Positions 8,697 to 18,887 of a stretch of DNA of 64,000 nt are shown here, piece after piece (position 1 is the stretch's first letter; the number at the start of each line of letters is the position of its first letter). The stretch is taken from positions 184,932 through 248,931 of the forward strand of contig NZ_JACCBX010000001.1 of NCBI RefSeq assembly GCF_013409995.1, given 5' to 3'. Both the position numbers and the translations under genes were made by a program. Under the pieces are notes generated by a model that made no database searches, was not told the DNA's origin, and saw only the letters and a program-made list of their open reading frames with translations. This DNA is from Neobacillus driksii. Lineage in GTDB: Bacteria; Bacillota; Bacilli; Bacillales; Cytobacillaceae.

Positions 8697-11600
8697 ATGT
8701 TTTTGACGGAAAGAAAGTTTGAAGCACGTATTCGGGAATTAGAAGGTTACCGTTATCGCGATTGCATTACAATTGAACAATTTACTACACAGGAAGATGA
8801 CGGCAAGGTTGGGGCTTACCCGCCGGTATCTTACGATGAAAACAGTGTCATGAAGCTAGGCGATTATTGGAAAGGCCGCGATCGATATATTTGGCTGCAT
8901 GCGGACGTTGATTGTCACCTGCCAAACAATAGCAGGCAGGTTGTCGGCCTGTTCTCTTTCGGAAAGACTGGCGGTGGCAATAATTCAGGGTTTGAATCAT
9001 TATTATTTGTAAATGGAAAACCCTATCAAGGTGTCGATTCCAATCATGAAGAGGTTCTTTTTGATGAACAAACTGCGAGTGGGCCGCTCACGTTGGATTT
9101 TAGACTTTGGTCAGGTCTTGAGGGCGGCGGAGTTCCTGTTGACAATGAATTCAAACTAGAGATGGCGAAAATCGGCTGGCTTGATAAGCGGGTGGATAAT
9201 CTATACTACACCCTTTTGGCAGCGTATGAAGTATTGATGGAAACAGGTGAGGCGGAGTCAGCCTATACGATTTTGAAGCAAGTCATTTCTAATGCCTTAC
9301 AGCTTATTAGTTGGACGGAACCTGGGAGTCATGAGTTTTATGAATCCTGTTATGCTGCGGAGGAGAATTTAACCAAGGCACTTCAATCGATTGACAAATC
9401 ATCAGATATAACGGTGCACACTGTGGGCCATACACATATTGATGTTGCTTGGCTTTGGAGATTAAGAAATACGAGAGAGAAGTCTGCACGTTCCTTCTCG
9501 ACTGTTTTGCATTTAATGAAGCAATTCCCTGAATATTTATTCTTACAAACACAGCCCCAGCTTTATGATTATATCAAAACGGATTATCCTGACATCTATG
9601 AACAGATGAAAGCTAGAATTGCGGAAGGCAAGTGGGAAGCAGGGGGTGCGATGTGGCTGGAAGCGGACTGTAATATTCCTAGTGGTGAGTCACTTGTCCG
9701 CCAAATTTTGCATGGAAAAGCCTTCTTTAAAGAGGAATTTGGGGTTGATTGTGAATATTTATGGCTGCCCGATGTGTTTGGGTACAGCTGGGCATTGCCA
9801 CAAATCTTAAAAAAATCAGGCATCAAAACGATGATGACAACGAAAATCAGCTGGAATCAATACAACCGCATGCCACATGATACCTTCTATTGGAAGGGAA
9901 TCGATGGTTCAGAGATTTTAACACACTTTATCACAACACCGGAACCATGGAACGGTCCAGACTCTTGGTTCTACACGTATAATGGCTTTATTACAGCCAA
10001 AACGGTTAAAGGAGCATGGACGGGCTATCGGGATAAGGATCTTTCAAAAGATCTGCTGCTTTCATACGGATATGGCGACGGCGGCGGCGGAGTCAATCGC
10101 CACATGCTTGAAATGCGAAGCAGACTAGACATGATGCCTGGTATGCCGAATGTAAAGACGTCAACTGCTGGAGAGTTTTTTGAGAAGCTTCACCAAAATG
10201 TAGCGGAGTCTAACGGCTATATCCATAAATGGGATGGCGAATTGTATCTGGAATACCATCGAGGTACGTATACAAGCCAGGCGTTTATGAAACAAACCAA
10301 TCGTAAATTGGAACTTTTATATAGAAGAGTTGAATTCCTGTCTTCCTGGATATCTGAAAATGGCGAGTGGATTGGGGATCAGGAGCTTAAAGACGGGTGG
10401 AAAATTATTTTACGAAATCAATTCCATGATATTATACCTGGTTCGTCTATTCATGAGGTATATGAGGATGCAAAGGAAGAGTACAGGGAAGCGCTAGAAA
10501 TAGGCGAAAGTGCAGGTTCAAGTGTGATCAATAGCGGGATTGACCAAGCTGACCGTTCAGTGGTTCTATTTAACACTTCACATCATAAGGGAATGAGAAA
10601 TGTAGTGATCCCTCAATTTGCTGATTATAAGGCGGGGGTATGGAAAGATGATAACGGAACGGTATTATCACATCAAAAGCTTCCTGCAGGCTGGCTTGTT
10701 GAAGTGGATACACTTCCATCCTTTGGTGCTAAAACGTTGTCTTTTGAGCCGCAGGAAGCTGATCAAGAAAAAAAATCAAGTTTTATCTATCATGACCGCA
10801 AATTAGAAACACCGTTTTATCTCGTTGAATGGAATGAATTCGGACAGATGACAAGGATTTATGATAAAGAGGCAAAACGTGATGTTCTAGCGGAGAATGA
10901 AAGAGGAAACGTTCTGCAAATTTTTGAGGATAAACCACTTGCACACGATGCGTGGGATATTGATCTTTTTTATCAAGAAAAAATGGAAGAAATTCGCGAA
11001 CTAGTCTCATTTGAAGTAGTTGAAAATGGCGAAATTGCCTTTACGATTCATGTGAAGTGGAAGTATCATCATTCTGACATTTCGCAGTCAATTGTTTTTT
11101 ATCAAAATGATCGCCGTATTGATTTTGACACAAGTGTGGATTGGCACGAAAAGAGGAAGTTGCTAAAGGCTGCTTTCCCTGTAGATGTTCGAACAACGGA
11201 AGCAACCTATGATATCCAATTTGGGAATGTAAAGCGCCCTACCCATTGGAATACAAGCTGGGATATGGCCAAATTTGAATCAGTTGGACACCAATGGGCT
11301 GACTTATCAGAACCGGATTATGGTGTAAGTTTATTGAATGATTCCAAATATGGCTATGACATCAAAGAAAATACAATCCGTTTAACCTTATTAAAATCTG
11401 CGATTCATCCTGACCCAGAAGCGGATCAAGGAACCCATTCTTTTGTTTATTCGCTGTATCCGCATATCGGGGACTGGCGGAATGGAAAGACAGTTGAAAA
11501 GGCTTGGGATCTCAATGATCCGATTGTTGCTGTAGAAGGGAAATGGACAAAAGAAGCGTCATTCCTTGATACAAATTCTGACCATGTCTGGTTTGATGCT

Positions 11601-11807
11601 GTGAAGCCGGCTTATGATGGCAACGGGATCATTGTCCGCTTGCATGAGTATGAGGGACGAAGAGGGAAGGTTACGCTTGAGGTTGGCAAAAACATCACTT
11701 CATGGGTGGAAACCAATCTTATGGAAGAAGCAGTGGCGGACGTATGCCAATTGCCGATTGAGTTTGACATTAAACCATATGAAATTAAGACGATAAGAAT
11801 CTTGTAA
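8697..11807 (+). CDS. GH38 alpha-mannosidase, Ams1-like (first copy)
   Basis: 1036 residues, similar in layout to the yeast vacuolar Ams1 branch of GH38, with an N-terminal beta domain of about 235 residues ahead of the catalytic domain. VGHTHIDVAWLW holds the predicted zinc ligands His247 and Asp249; WLPDVFGYSWALPQ holds the nucleophile Asp359; GYGDGGGG is another family block. I chose ATG at 8697, 7 bases after GGGGTG, rather than the GTG at 8688, which is part of that ribosome site. No signal peptide is seen. It ends the first mannosidase operon, just before a terminator. A paralogue of nearly the same length lies at 60862. Confidence 0.88.
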   Translation: MFLTERKFEARIRELEGYRYRDCITIEQFTTQEDDGKVGAYPPVSYDENSVMKLGDYWKGRDRYIWLHADVDCHLPNNSRQVVGLFSFGKTGGGNNSGFESLLFVNGKPYQGVDSNHEEVLFDEQTASGPLTLDFRLWSGLEGGGVPVDNEFKLEMAKIGWLDKRVDNLYYTLLAAYEVLMETGEAESAYTILKQVISNALQLISWTEPGSHEFYESCYAAEENLTKALQSIDKSSDITVHTVGHTHIDVAWLWRLRNTREKSARSFSTVLHLMKQFPEYLFLQTQPQLYDYIKTDYPDIYEQMKARIAEGKWEAGGAMWLEADCNIPSGESLVRQILHGKAFFKEEFGVDCEYLWLPDVFGYSWALPQILKKSGIKTMMTTKISWNQYNRMPHDTFYWKGIDGSEILTHFITTPEPWNGPDSWFYTYNGFITAKTVKGAWTGYRDKDLSKDLLLSYGYGDGGGGVNRHMLEMRSRLDMMPGMPNVKTSTAGEFFEKLHQNVAESNGYIHKWDGELYLEYHRGTYTSQAFMKQTNRKLELLYRRVEFLSSWISENGEWIGDQELKDGWKIILRNQFHDIIPGSSIHEVYEDAKEEYREALEIGESAGSSVINSGIDQADRSVVLFNTSHHKGMRNVVIPQFADYKAGVWKDDNGTVLSHQKLPAGWLVEVDTLPSFGAKTLSFEPQEADQEKKSSFIYHDRKLETPFYLVEWNEFGQMTRIYDKEAKRDVLAENERGNVLQIFEDKPLAHDAWDIDLFYQEKMEEIRELVSFEVVENGEIAFTIHVKWKYHHSDISQSIVFYQNDRRIDFDTSVDWHEKRKLLKAAFPVDVRTTEATYDIQFGNVKRPTHWNTSWDMAKFESVGHQWADLSEPDYGVSLLNDSKYGYDIKENTIRLTLLKSAIHPDPEADQGTHSFVYSLYPHIGDWRNGKTVEKAWDLNDPIVAVEGKWTKEASFLDTNSDHVWFDAVKPAYDGNGIIVRLHEYEGRRGKVTLEVGKNITSWVETNLMEEAVADVCQLPIEFDIKPYEIKTIRIL

Positions 11808-11818
11808 TATCAAAAAAC

Positions 11819-11858
11819 AGGACCAGCTGGCAGTCACCAGCTGGTCCTATTTATTTAT
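11819..11858 (+). terminator. Terminator of the first mannosidase operon
   Basis: A perfect 12-bp stem (11819-11830 with 11837-11848) with a 6-base loop is followed by an AT-rich tail with short T runs. The T tract is weak, but the stem is strong and sits directly after the GH38 stop codon. Confidence 0.75.
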
Positions 11859-11988
11859 CTCGAACATCAAAATTTCAGTTATCTAAGATTTTTGCACTTA
11901 ATCCCAAATTAGTCAACTATAAATAGGGCTCTTTTCCCTATAGAATAAAGGTATGGAAGTGCTTACAACAACTGAGAGGAGGATAAAA

Positions 11989-12918
11989 ATGAAAAAAATA
12001 CTGAGTGATATTTATAAAAACCGAATCTGGCTGTTAATGGTTCTGCCTGGAACGATTTGGCTTCTATTATTTTCTTATTTACCAATGTTTGGACAAGTTT
12101 TGGCTTTTAAGAAATTCAGAATTCACCCAGACGGTTTCTTTGCCAGTGTTATTAACAGTGAATGGGTTGGCTGGGAAAACTTCGAATATTTGTTTAGTAC
12201 AAGTGATGCGTGGATTATAACCAGAAATACCCTTGTATACAATATTATCTTTATTGTAGTGGGGTTAATTGCGGCTGTGGCAACGGCAATCATGCTTAGC
12301 GAGCTAGTGAATAAGAAGTTATCAAAAGTCTATCAAACTTCCATCCTTTTTCCGCACTTTATCTCATGGGTTATCGGGAGCTACTTTGTCTTCACATTCT
12401 TAAGTACAGATCACGGCCTATTAAATCATGTTCTTAGCTGGTTCCATATCGATCCGATTTCATGGTATAGCGAGTCGAAGTATTGGCCGTTTATTCTAGT
12501 GTTTATGGCCCTGTGGAAAGGTGTCGGTTACGGAAGTATCGTGTATCTAGCGTCCATCGTCGGGATTGATCGAGCATATTATGAAGCAGCCATGATTGAT
12601 GGTGCCTCGAAGTGGAAGCAGATTAAGCACGTTACCCTGCCAATGCTTAAACCATTAATGATTATCCTTACAATCATGAATATCGGAAGAATATTCAACT
12701 CTGATTTTGGACTCTTTTATCAAGTGCCAAGAGATTCAGGGGCACTGTATTCAGTTACAAATGTTATTGATACATTTGTATACCGCGGCCTTATGAATTT
12801 GGGCGACATTGGTATGAGTACGGCAGCAGGTCTATATCAGTCAGCCGTTGGATTTACCCTTGTCATGATTACGAACTATATTGTAAGAAAAGTGGATGAT
12901 GAAAGTGCATTATTTTAG
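11989..12918 (+). CDS. ABC sugar importer 1, LplB-type permease
   Basis: 309 residues with six predicted membrane helices and the permease motif EAAMIDGASKWKQIKHVTLP (the EAA loop that touches the ATPase). This is the first permease of a carbohydrate uptake importer of the LplB/YtcP/LplA class. The pneumococcal N-glycan importer NgtS-P1-P2 is of the same broad class. I chose ATG at 11989, 6 bases after AGGAGG at 11977-11982, in place of an in-frame ATG at 11953 that has no ribosome site. It forms an operon with the next two genes. No ATPase gene is present. Confidence 0.87.
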   Translation: MKKILSDIYKNRIWLLMVLPGTIWLLLFSYLPMFGQVLAFKKFRIHPDGFFASVINSEWVGWENFEYLFSTSDAWIITRNTLVYNIIFIVVGLIAAVATAIMLSELVNKKLSKVYQTSILFPHFISWVIGSYFVFTFLSTDHGLLNHVLSWFHIDPISWYSESKYWPFILVFMALWKGVGYGSIVYLASIVGIDRAYYEAAMIDGASKWKQIKHVTLPMLKPLMIILTIMNIGRIFNSDFGLFYQVPRDSGALYSVTNVIDTFVYRGLMNLGDIGMSTAAGLYQSAVGFTLVMITNYIVRKVDDESALF

Positions 12919-13010
12919 ATTATTTAATAGGTTTTAAGAATTGGCTAGCTTTGCATCTAGAAGCTTGTGCTTTTCTAAGAAAGGAGGGAAGGTCGCTTAG
13001 CGGCTAAACT

Positions 13011-14000
13011 ATGCCAAAGAAACTGCAAACTCAATCATCTATCGCTTTGTCACAATCAACGAATGATATGAAAGGGGCTGGGGTTAAGATTTTAAGGAAG
13101 AAGTATAGAGACCCTCAACACCTGCACCCAGTCGTAAATACCATTATTAGTGTATTACTAGGAATTTTAGCGATTATGTGCATTTTTCCCTTTTTCTATG
13201 TCATCATTATTTCGTTTACTAGTGAAGAGAGTATCGTGAGAAACGGTTTTCAATTGTTCCCGAAGGATTGGAGCATTGATGCGTACCATTATCTATGGGG
13301 AATGAAGGCGCAATTCTTCCGCTCTTACGGTGTGACCATTTTTATTACGATTGTTGGCACAATAATTAGTGTATTTATGATAACGTTTTATGCTTATGCC
13401 ATTTCAAGACCACAATTTAAGTATCGTAGATTTTTCACGTTTCTAGCATTTTTTACAATGCTTTTCAGTGGCGGTCTAGTACCTACTTACATTGTTGTCA
13501 CCCAGTTTTTAGGTTTGAAGAATACCATTTGGGCATTGATTCTGCCCCTTGCAATGAATGCGTTTTATATTATCATTATGAGAACCTTCTTCTTAAAATC
13601 AGTATCAGAGTCGATTTTAGAATCAGCAAGGATTGATGGAGCAAGTGAATGGAGGATCTTCTTCCAAATTATCTTCCCGCTTTCCTTACCGGGAATTGCG
13701 ACTATTGCCTTGTTTAGTACATTAGGTTATTGGAATGATTGGTTTACGGCGTTACTGTATATCGATGAACCCAATTTAGTACCTTTGCAATCACTACTGA
13801 TGAAAATAGAAGCAAATCTTGAATTCATGAGGCAAAATATGGATGTAGCTATCATGCAGTCAAGCTTGTTTGATACCATTCCACAAGAGTCAGCTAAAAT
13901 GGCCATGGTTGTTATCGCCACTTTACCAATTGCAGTTTCGTACCCGTTCTTTCAAAAGTATTTTATTAGCGGACTGACTATTGGCGGCGTTAAAGAATAA
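13011..14000 (+). CDS. ABC sugar importer 1, YtcP-type permease
   Basis: 329 residues with six membrane helices; the EAA-loop region reads ESARIDGASEWRIFFQIIFP, and the protein ends in the typical GLTIGGVKE tail. It pairs with the preceding permease. The start is uncertain. A strong AAGGAGGG at 12981-12988 lies 22 bases before ATG 13011, and an in-frame TAA at 13005-13007 excludes anything earlier. ATG 13068 would also fit the family but lacks a ribosome site. The extra 40 or so N-terminal residues are polar and not typical. Confidence 0.85.
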   Translation: MPKKLQTQSSIALSQSTNDMKGAGVKILRKKYRDPQHLHPVVNTIISVLLGILAIMCIFPFFYVIIISFTSEESIVRNGFQLFPKDWSIDAYHYLWGMKAQFFRSYGVTIFITIVGTIISVFMITFYAYAISRPQFKYRRFFTFLAFFTMLFSGGLVPTYIVVTQFLGLKNTIWALILPLAMNAFYIIIMRTFFLKSVSESILESARIDGASEWRIFFQIIFPLSLPGIATIALFSTLGYWNDWFTALLYIDEPNLVPLQSLLMKIEANLEFMRQNMDVAIMQSSLFDTIPQESAKMAMVVIATLPIAVSYPFFQKYFISGLTIGGVKE

Positions 14001-14025
14001 AATTTTAGAATGAGGAGAGTTTGAA

Positions 14026-15480
14026 ATGAAAAAAAGATTAATGCTTCTTCTTGCATTCGTTCTTACCATTGGTACGATTCTTTCAGCGTGCAGCGGTAAA
14101 GAAAATGCTACCTCAAACAAAGAGGGAAAAGATGGTCAACCATATGAAATTAAATGGTACACAATTGGAACTCCACAGAAGGATACTGCTAAGGTATTCG
14201 AAGAGGTAAACAAATATTTGAAGGAAGAAATTAATGCTACCGTAAAAATGACCCAAATTGATTGGGGAGATTGGGCACAAAAATCGCAGGTAATGATTAA
14301 TTCAGGGGAACCATTTGATATTATTTTCACTAATGGTACTGAATATGTTCAAAATTCCCAAAAAGGTGCATTCTTTGCGATAGATGAGCTGTTAAACAAG
14401 GAAGGCAAAGAACTAAAAGAAGCGATCGACCCATCGTTATTAGAGGGTATTAAGATTGATGGAAAAATTTATGGTGTTCCTACTAATAAAGAGGCAGCAA
14501 GACAAACGGTTTATACATTTAATAAACGGCTTGTTGACAAATACAACTTTGATATTTCAAAAGTACAAAGCTTAGAAGACCTTGAGCCAATGCTAAAAGT
14601 CATTAAAGAAAATGAACCTTCCATTACACCAATGGCAACATTTAAAGCGTATCTTCCATTTGACTATGTCTTTAATAATGAAATGCCATTTGCGTTCGCA
14701 ATTGATGGTGACAGAGAGCATGTTATTAACCAATTTGAATCTGATTTAGCGATGCAAACCTATAAAACGATGCATAATTATTATAAGGCAGGATACCTTA
14801 AAGAGGATGCTGCAACAAGTAAGGACAGCTGGCCAATGGATGTGGAAAACTGGTTTGTCCGTATGGGGGATTCCCAGCCATACGCTGATGCATTATGGTC
14901 ACGTGCAGCTAAATATGAAGTAGTTTCTGTACCAGCTGAAGAACCAACTACTTTTAATGATTCTGTATCAGGTTCTATCCAGGCTATCTCAGCAACATCA
15001 AAAAATCCTGAAAAAGCAATGGAATTCTTAAATCTGCTTAACACAGATCCATATCTTCGCAACCTTGTTGATAAAGGAATTGAAGGAGTTCATTACGAAA
15101 AGAATGAGGATGGAACGATTAAAGATCTTCCAGCACGTATTGAGCGATACAACTTGCCAACTTATTCTTTAGGTAACCATTTCATCCTTAATCTATATGA
15201 AAACGATCCGAAAGACAAATGGGAAAAATTCAAAGAGTTTAATGAAGCTGCAAAGCCAGCACCAACACTCGGTTTCCACTTCAACAGTGACCCAGTGAGA
15301 TCGGAACTTGCATCAATTACGAATATCTCTAAAGAGTTCTATCCAGCCTTGGCAACAGGATCTGTTGACCCAGAAGAATATCTGCCAAAATACAATAAAA
15401 AGTTAGAAGAAGCTGGAATCGATAAGGTGTTAAAGGAAATACAAAAGCAATTTGATGAGTGGAAGAGCAAACAAAAATAA
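14026..15480 (+). CDS. ABC sugar importer 1, solute-binding lipoprotein
   Basis: 484 residues beginning with a lipoprotein signal peptide; the lipobox ILSAC makes Cys22 the predicted lipidated residue, anchoring the protein outside the membrane. The rest has the extracellular solute-binding family 1 pattern of LplA-like proteins, and it would capture oligosaccharide for the two permeases just upstream. It is the third gene of the importer operon and is followed by a terminator hairpin. The ligand is inferred to be an N-glycan fragment from context only. Confidence 0.87.
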   Translation: MKKRLMLLLAFVLTIGTILSACSGKENATSNKEGKDGQPYEIKWYTIGTPQKDTAKVFEEVNKYLKEEINATVKMTQIDWGDWAQKSQVMINSGEPFDIIFTNGTEYVQNSQKGAFFAIDELLNKEGKELKEAIDPSLLEGIKIDGKIYGVPTNKEAARQTVYTFNKRLVDKYNFDISKVQSLEDLEPMLKVIKENEPSITPMATFKAYLPFDYVFNNEMPFAFAIDGDREHVINQFESDLAMQTYKTMHNYYKAGYLKEDAATSKDSWPMDVENWFVRMGDSQPYADALWSRAAKYEVVSVPAEEPTTFNDSVSGSIQAISATSKNPEKAMEFLNLLNTDPYLRNLVDKGIEGVHYEKNEDGTIKDLPARIERYNLPTYSLGNHFILNLYENDPKDKWEKFKEFNEAAKPAPTLGFHFNSDPVRSELASITNISKEFYPALATGSVDPEEYLPKYNKKLEEAGIDKVLKEIQKQFDEWKSKQK

Positions 15481-15483
15481 TAA

Positions 15484-15528
15484 TAAAATCAAGCTGAGCG
15501 GCGACTCTCAGCTTGATTTTATTGCAAT
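15484..15528 (+). terminator. Hairpin between importer 1 and the two-component genes
   Basis: A perfect 15-bp stem (15484-15498 with 15507-15521) encloses 8 bases. The downstream arm supplies the T-rich side. The sensor-kinase gene starts only 20 bases later, so it probably sets partial readthrough rather than a full stop. Confidence 0.8.
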
Positions 15529-15540
15529 TGGGGAATTCAA

Positions 15541-17343
15541 ATGGATATCAGAAGAAAAGGCAGATTCACTCAAAATATCTTTAATAAACTTTTTTTAACC
15601 TCGTCTCTAACAATCATTGCGACTGTTATTATCTTAATCGTGACGATTACCAACTATTACTCCGATATTATTATTCAAAAAGAAATCAATATCAATACTA
15701 GGACAATGGAAAGGGTAGAGGATTACCTTTCCGCAAAGGATACTGATATTGATCGAGCTAAAAGGGATTTATATGTGAATGGGGACATGATTGATGATAT
15801 CTCCTTTGCCCTTAACAATGGATATGAGGAATATTTAAAATATCGTCTGGATAAATTCTCTGAAAGTCAGTCATTTGTTCCAAGTAATATCGATACTTAT
15901 TTAAATGCTTATTTCGGACAAGACCCTGATATTAATGCAGTTGGTATCCGCTCGTTTGAAAACCCTTCGATTGAGTATTTGCACATTTATCATAATTTAA
16001 AATGGAATAAAAGCGTAGTTAACTCCTCATCAAGCTTAGAATCTTCACTTCTTTCAAGAGGAATTCCTAACCTTAGTGGAGATGGGCTGCCTAAAGGCCG
16101 AAAGTTAACGAATACGATTACCAAAAAGATGATTATTAATAATCCATTTTTGCTGGAGAAAATTGGTGAAATTACCATTTTCTACTCCACTGACCGTTTA
16201 GACAAAATTGTTAAAAAGCATGATGAATCCCCTGCTTCTTTCTTTTTGATTGATGGGGAAGGGAGTGTCGTTTATTCGTGCAATAATGGTGATGTTCCCT
16301 TAGAGCTAATCGATCAGATAAAACCGGAAACAAATGAGATAAAAATGGATTGGCAGGATAGAGGTTTTTATATAAATACGATAGCGAACAAAGGAGATTA
16401 TACCTATGTCAGTGTAATTCCTGATAAAGGGTGGCAAAAGCTAACGATTATCAGGGGCACCATGTGGATTGCGATCATCTTTTTCATCATTATCTCTATT
16501 TTAATCACTTATTCCTTTACTCGAAATTATTCACGGCGAATTCATAACATTGTTTCCATTATTCGCCAGGTTGAAAAGGGAAACCTAGGTGCAAGGATTC
16601 CAAAATCGAAGCATGAAGATGAACTATCGAAAATCGCTGTTAATATTAATTCGATGTTAGATGAATTGAATAATTATATCGAACAATTTTATCTGTTAAC
16701 TCTAAAGCAGCAGGAAGCGGAATTAAAAGCACTTCAGGCACAAATTGATCCGCATTTTCTATTCAATACGCTAGAGGCGATTCGAATGGTAGCTGTCGTA
16801 GAGGGTTCAAAAACTTCTAGTAAAATGATATTCCATTTATCCAAACTGTTCCGCTATTCGTTAGAATCGATCAATACAGTCCCTTTATATACTGAGATTG
16901 AGTATGTGAATCAGTATTTAAAATTAATGCAATTTAAATACCCTAACAAATTACAGGTTTCCTTTGATATACCCAGTGATGTTGAACGAACACCTGTACA
17001 AAAATTAATTTTGCAGCCAATCATTGAAAATTATTTCGTGCATGGTTTTAAAAAGGATCGGACAGATAATCAGTTATTTATACGCGCTAGGCATCTTGGT
17101 GATTTGGTAGAAATCAGTGTTGAAGATAATGGTAAAGGGATGACAGAGGAAGAGCATTCTAGAATTGTCCATCATATCAATTCTGAAGAGGGGGATCAAA
17201 TGAAATCCATTGGCTTAAGAAATATCCATCAACGACTAAAATTGAAATACGGAAATCAGTTTGGGATTTCCTTAAATAGCATCCAAAGTAAAGGGACGAT
17301 TGTTACCCTGTCAATTCCAGTAAGGGGGACCAGCCATGTATAA
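15541..17343 (+). CDS. YesM-like membrane sensor histidine kinase
   Basis: 600 residues. There is a membrane helix at about 17-40, an extracellular sensor region to about 305, and a second helix at about 306-325. A HAMP linker follows, then a LytS/YesM-type kinase core. QAQIDPHFLFNT holds the phosphorylated His405, and EDNGKGM is the ATP-binding N/G box. It overlaps the response-regulator gene by 8 bases. The pair probably senses a glycan or its binding protein outside the cell and controls importer 1 and neighbouring operons. The DNA target is not visible. Confidence 0.9.
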   Translation: MDIRRKGRFTQNIFNKLFLTSSLTIIATVIILIVTITNYYSDIIIQKEININTRTMERVEDYLSAKDTDIDRAKRDLYVNGDMIDDISFALNNGYEEYLKYRLDKFSESQSFVPSNIDTYLNAYFGQDPDINAVGIRSFENPSIEYLHIYHNLKWNKSVVNSSSSLESSLLSRGIPNLSGDGLPKGRKLTNTITKKMIINNPFLLEKIGEITIFYSTDRLDKIVKKHDESPASFFLIDGEGSVVYSCNNGDVPLELIDQIKPETNEIKMDWQDRGFYINTIANKGDYTYVSVIPDKGWQKLTIIRGTMWIAIIFFIIISILITYSFTRNYSRRIHNIVSIIRQVEKGNLGARIPKSKHEDELSKIAVNINSMLDELNNYIEQFYLLTLKQQEAELKALQAQIDPHFLFNTLEAIRMVAVVEGSKTSSKMIFHLSKLFRYSLESINTVPLYTEIEYVNQYLKLMQFKYPNKLQVSFDIPSDVERTPVQKLILQPIIENYFVHGFKKDRTDNQLFIRARHLGDLVEISVEDNGKGMTEEEHSRIVHHINSEEGDQMKSIGLRNIHQRLKLKYGNQFGISLNSIQSKGTIVTLSIPVRGTSHV

Positions 17344-18841
17344 GGTACTTCTTGTCGACGATGAACCGTTAATCACAACTGGGCTAAAGGCGTTGTTAGA
17401 TTGGGCGGATTATGGCTTTGAGGTTGTGTCTACAGCTGAGAATGGCGAAGAAGCTTTATCCTATCTAAAAGAAAATCAAATTGACATTCTCGTTACCGAT
17501 ATCATGATGGCAGAAATGACTGGTTTAGAATTAATAAAAGAAGTGAAAATCCTTCAGCCGAAGGTAAAATGTATTGTTTTGACAGGGTACCAAGAGTTTG
17601 AGTTTATTAAGCAAGGATTGTTGTTAGGGATAGAAAACTATTTAGTGAAGCCTGTTGATGAGGAAGAATTATTAAAGACCATCCGAAATGTAGGCGATAA
17701 ATTGAATGCTGTGACAGAAGGCAATCAGGAACAGGAACCGTCAACATTGAAGGATAATACGTTATGGCGTTTTTTAAATGGTGAAATTGATAAGAATGAT
17801 TGTCTTGAAAGGTTGTCCTTTTACAATATTCAATTCAATCAGCCATATTATAGTGTATCGATCTTAAGTTTTGAGAATTATCATAAGGCTGAGATTTCCA
17901 AGGATATTAGGAATTATATTGAAGACCAATTTTCAGCACTATGTCTATATAGCCCGAATCAGGAATTACTGATTATTTTTGGAGGTACAAGCGAAGAGGA
18001 ATTAATGCAATTCAACCAAAATCTTGTACATGATTTTAATAGTGAACCAAGTAAGGCAGGGTTATTCTATTTATCGATGGGAAAGCCTGTTAAAACAGTA
18101 GAGGATTTAGAAGAGAGTTTTGCGATTGCAAGGGAATATAGTTTACTTCAATTATATTCAAATCCTAATGTACTTATATCTGAACGTATAACGGTAGATA
18201 AACAGGAGGAAATGAAAAAGCAGCAGGAATTCAAAGATAATATTGTAAAGTTGATATTGAAAGCAGATGAGGAAGCACTAAAAATGGTAGATTCATACTT
18301 TCAGGATATATCGAAAAAATCATCCTTTATTTCACCCCAAGCAGTGAAAAAATACACCTATGACTTAATTTCTTATATCCATTATTCACTGCAGTCTGAC
18401 GATCTTTCCTATTATACAGCTGCCGTCGAAAAGGTTGTATATAGCAAAGACATTCATCAGATGATGACCATTTTAAAGGAATATTGCCGAGAATTAATTC
18501 TATCCATTCTTAATCAAGTAAATATGCGCAGTCCTATTGTACAAAATGTCCTTGATTTTATACATGTGCACTATGATCAAGGAGTCTCATTAAAAACATT
18601 GGGTCAGCAGTTTCATGTCAATGCCATTTATCTGGGACAATTATTTCAAAAAGAAGTCGGTGTTGTTTTCTCTGAGTATTTAAACCGATATCGCTTGGAA
18701 AGGGCAAAGGAACTTCTCAAAACAACCCATTATCGAGCAGGTGAAATTGGCAAAAAGGTTGGGTATTCCGATACGACTTATTTTTATAAACAGTTTAGAA
18801 AAACGGTGGGAACGACACCAAGTGAATGGAGAAAAATATAA
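17336..18841 (+). CDS. YesN-like response regulator with AraC DNA-binding domain
   Basis: 501 residues. The N-terminal receiver domain has the acidic pair in VDDEP, the phosphoacceptor Asp55 in LVTDIMM, and Lys105 in LVKPVDE. A middle domain of unknown role follows. The C-terminal 100 residues carry the two AraC helix-turn-helix units, with SLKTLGQQFHVNAIYLGQLF and a closing GTTPSEWR. The coding start lies inside the sensor-kinase gene, which points to translational coupling. It is the partner of that kinase and probably activates glycan genes nearby. Confidence 0.9.
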   Translation: MYKVLLVDDEPLITTGLKALLDWADYGFEVVSTAENGEEALSYLKENQIDILVTDIMMAEMTGLELIKEVKILQPKVKCIVLTGYQEFEFIKQGLLLGIENYLVKPVDEEELLKTIRNVGDKLNAVTEGNQEQEPSTLKDNTLWRFLNGEIDKNDCLERLSFYNIQFNQPYYSVSILSFENYHKAEISKDIRNYIEDQFSALCLYSPNQELLIIFGGTSEEELMQFNQNLVHDFNSEPSKAGLFYLSMGKPVKTVEDLEESFAIAREYSLLQLYSNPNVLISERITVDKQEEMKKQQEFKDNIVKLILKADEEALKMVDSYFQDISKKSSFISPQAVKKYTYDLISYIHYSLQSDDLSYYTAAVEKVVYSKDIHQMMTILKEYCRELILSILNQVNMRSPIVQNVLDFIHVHYDQGVSLKTLGQQFHVNAIYLGQLFQKEVGVVFSEYLNRYRLERAKELLKTTHYRAGEIGKKVGYSDTTYFYKQFRKTVGTTPSEWRKI

Positions 18842-18887
18842 AACTCCTATGTAATGAAAAAGTATAAAAAAGAGACGGTGATAAACA

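Noticed and set aside
11911-11944. ATAGGG/CCCTAT inverted repeat before importer 1
   Set aside because: Could be a regulator site, but it is short, unique in the window and no promoter boxes with proper spacing were found around it.
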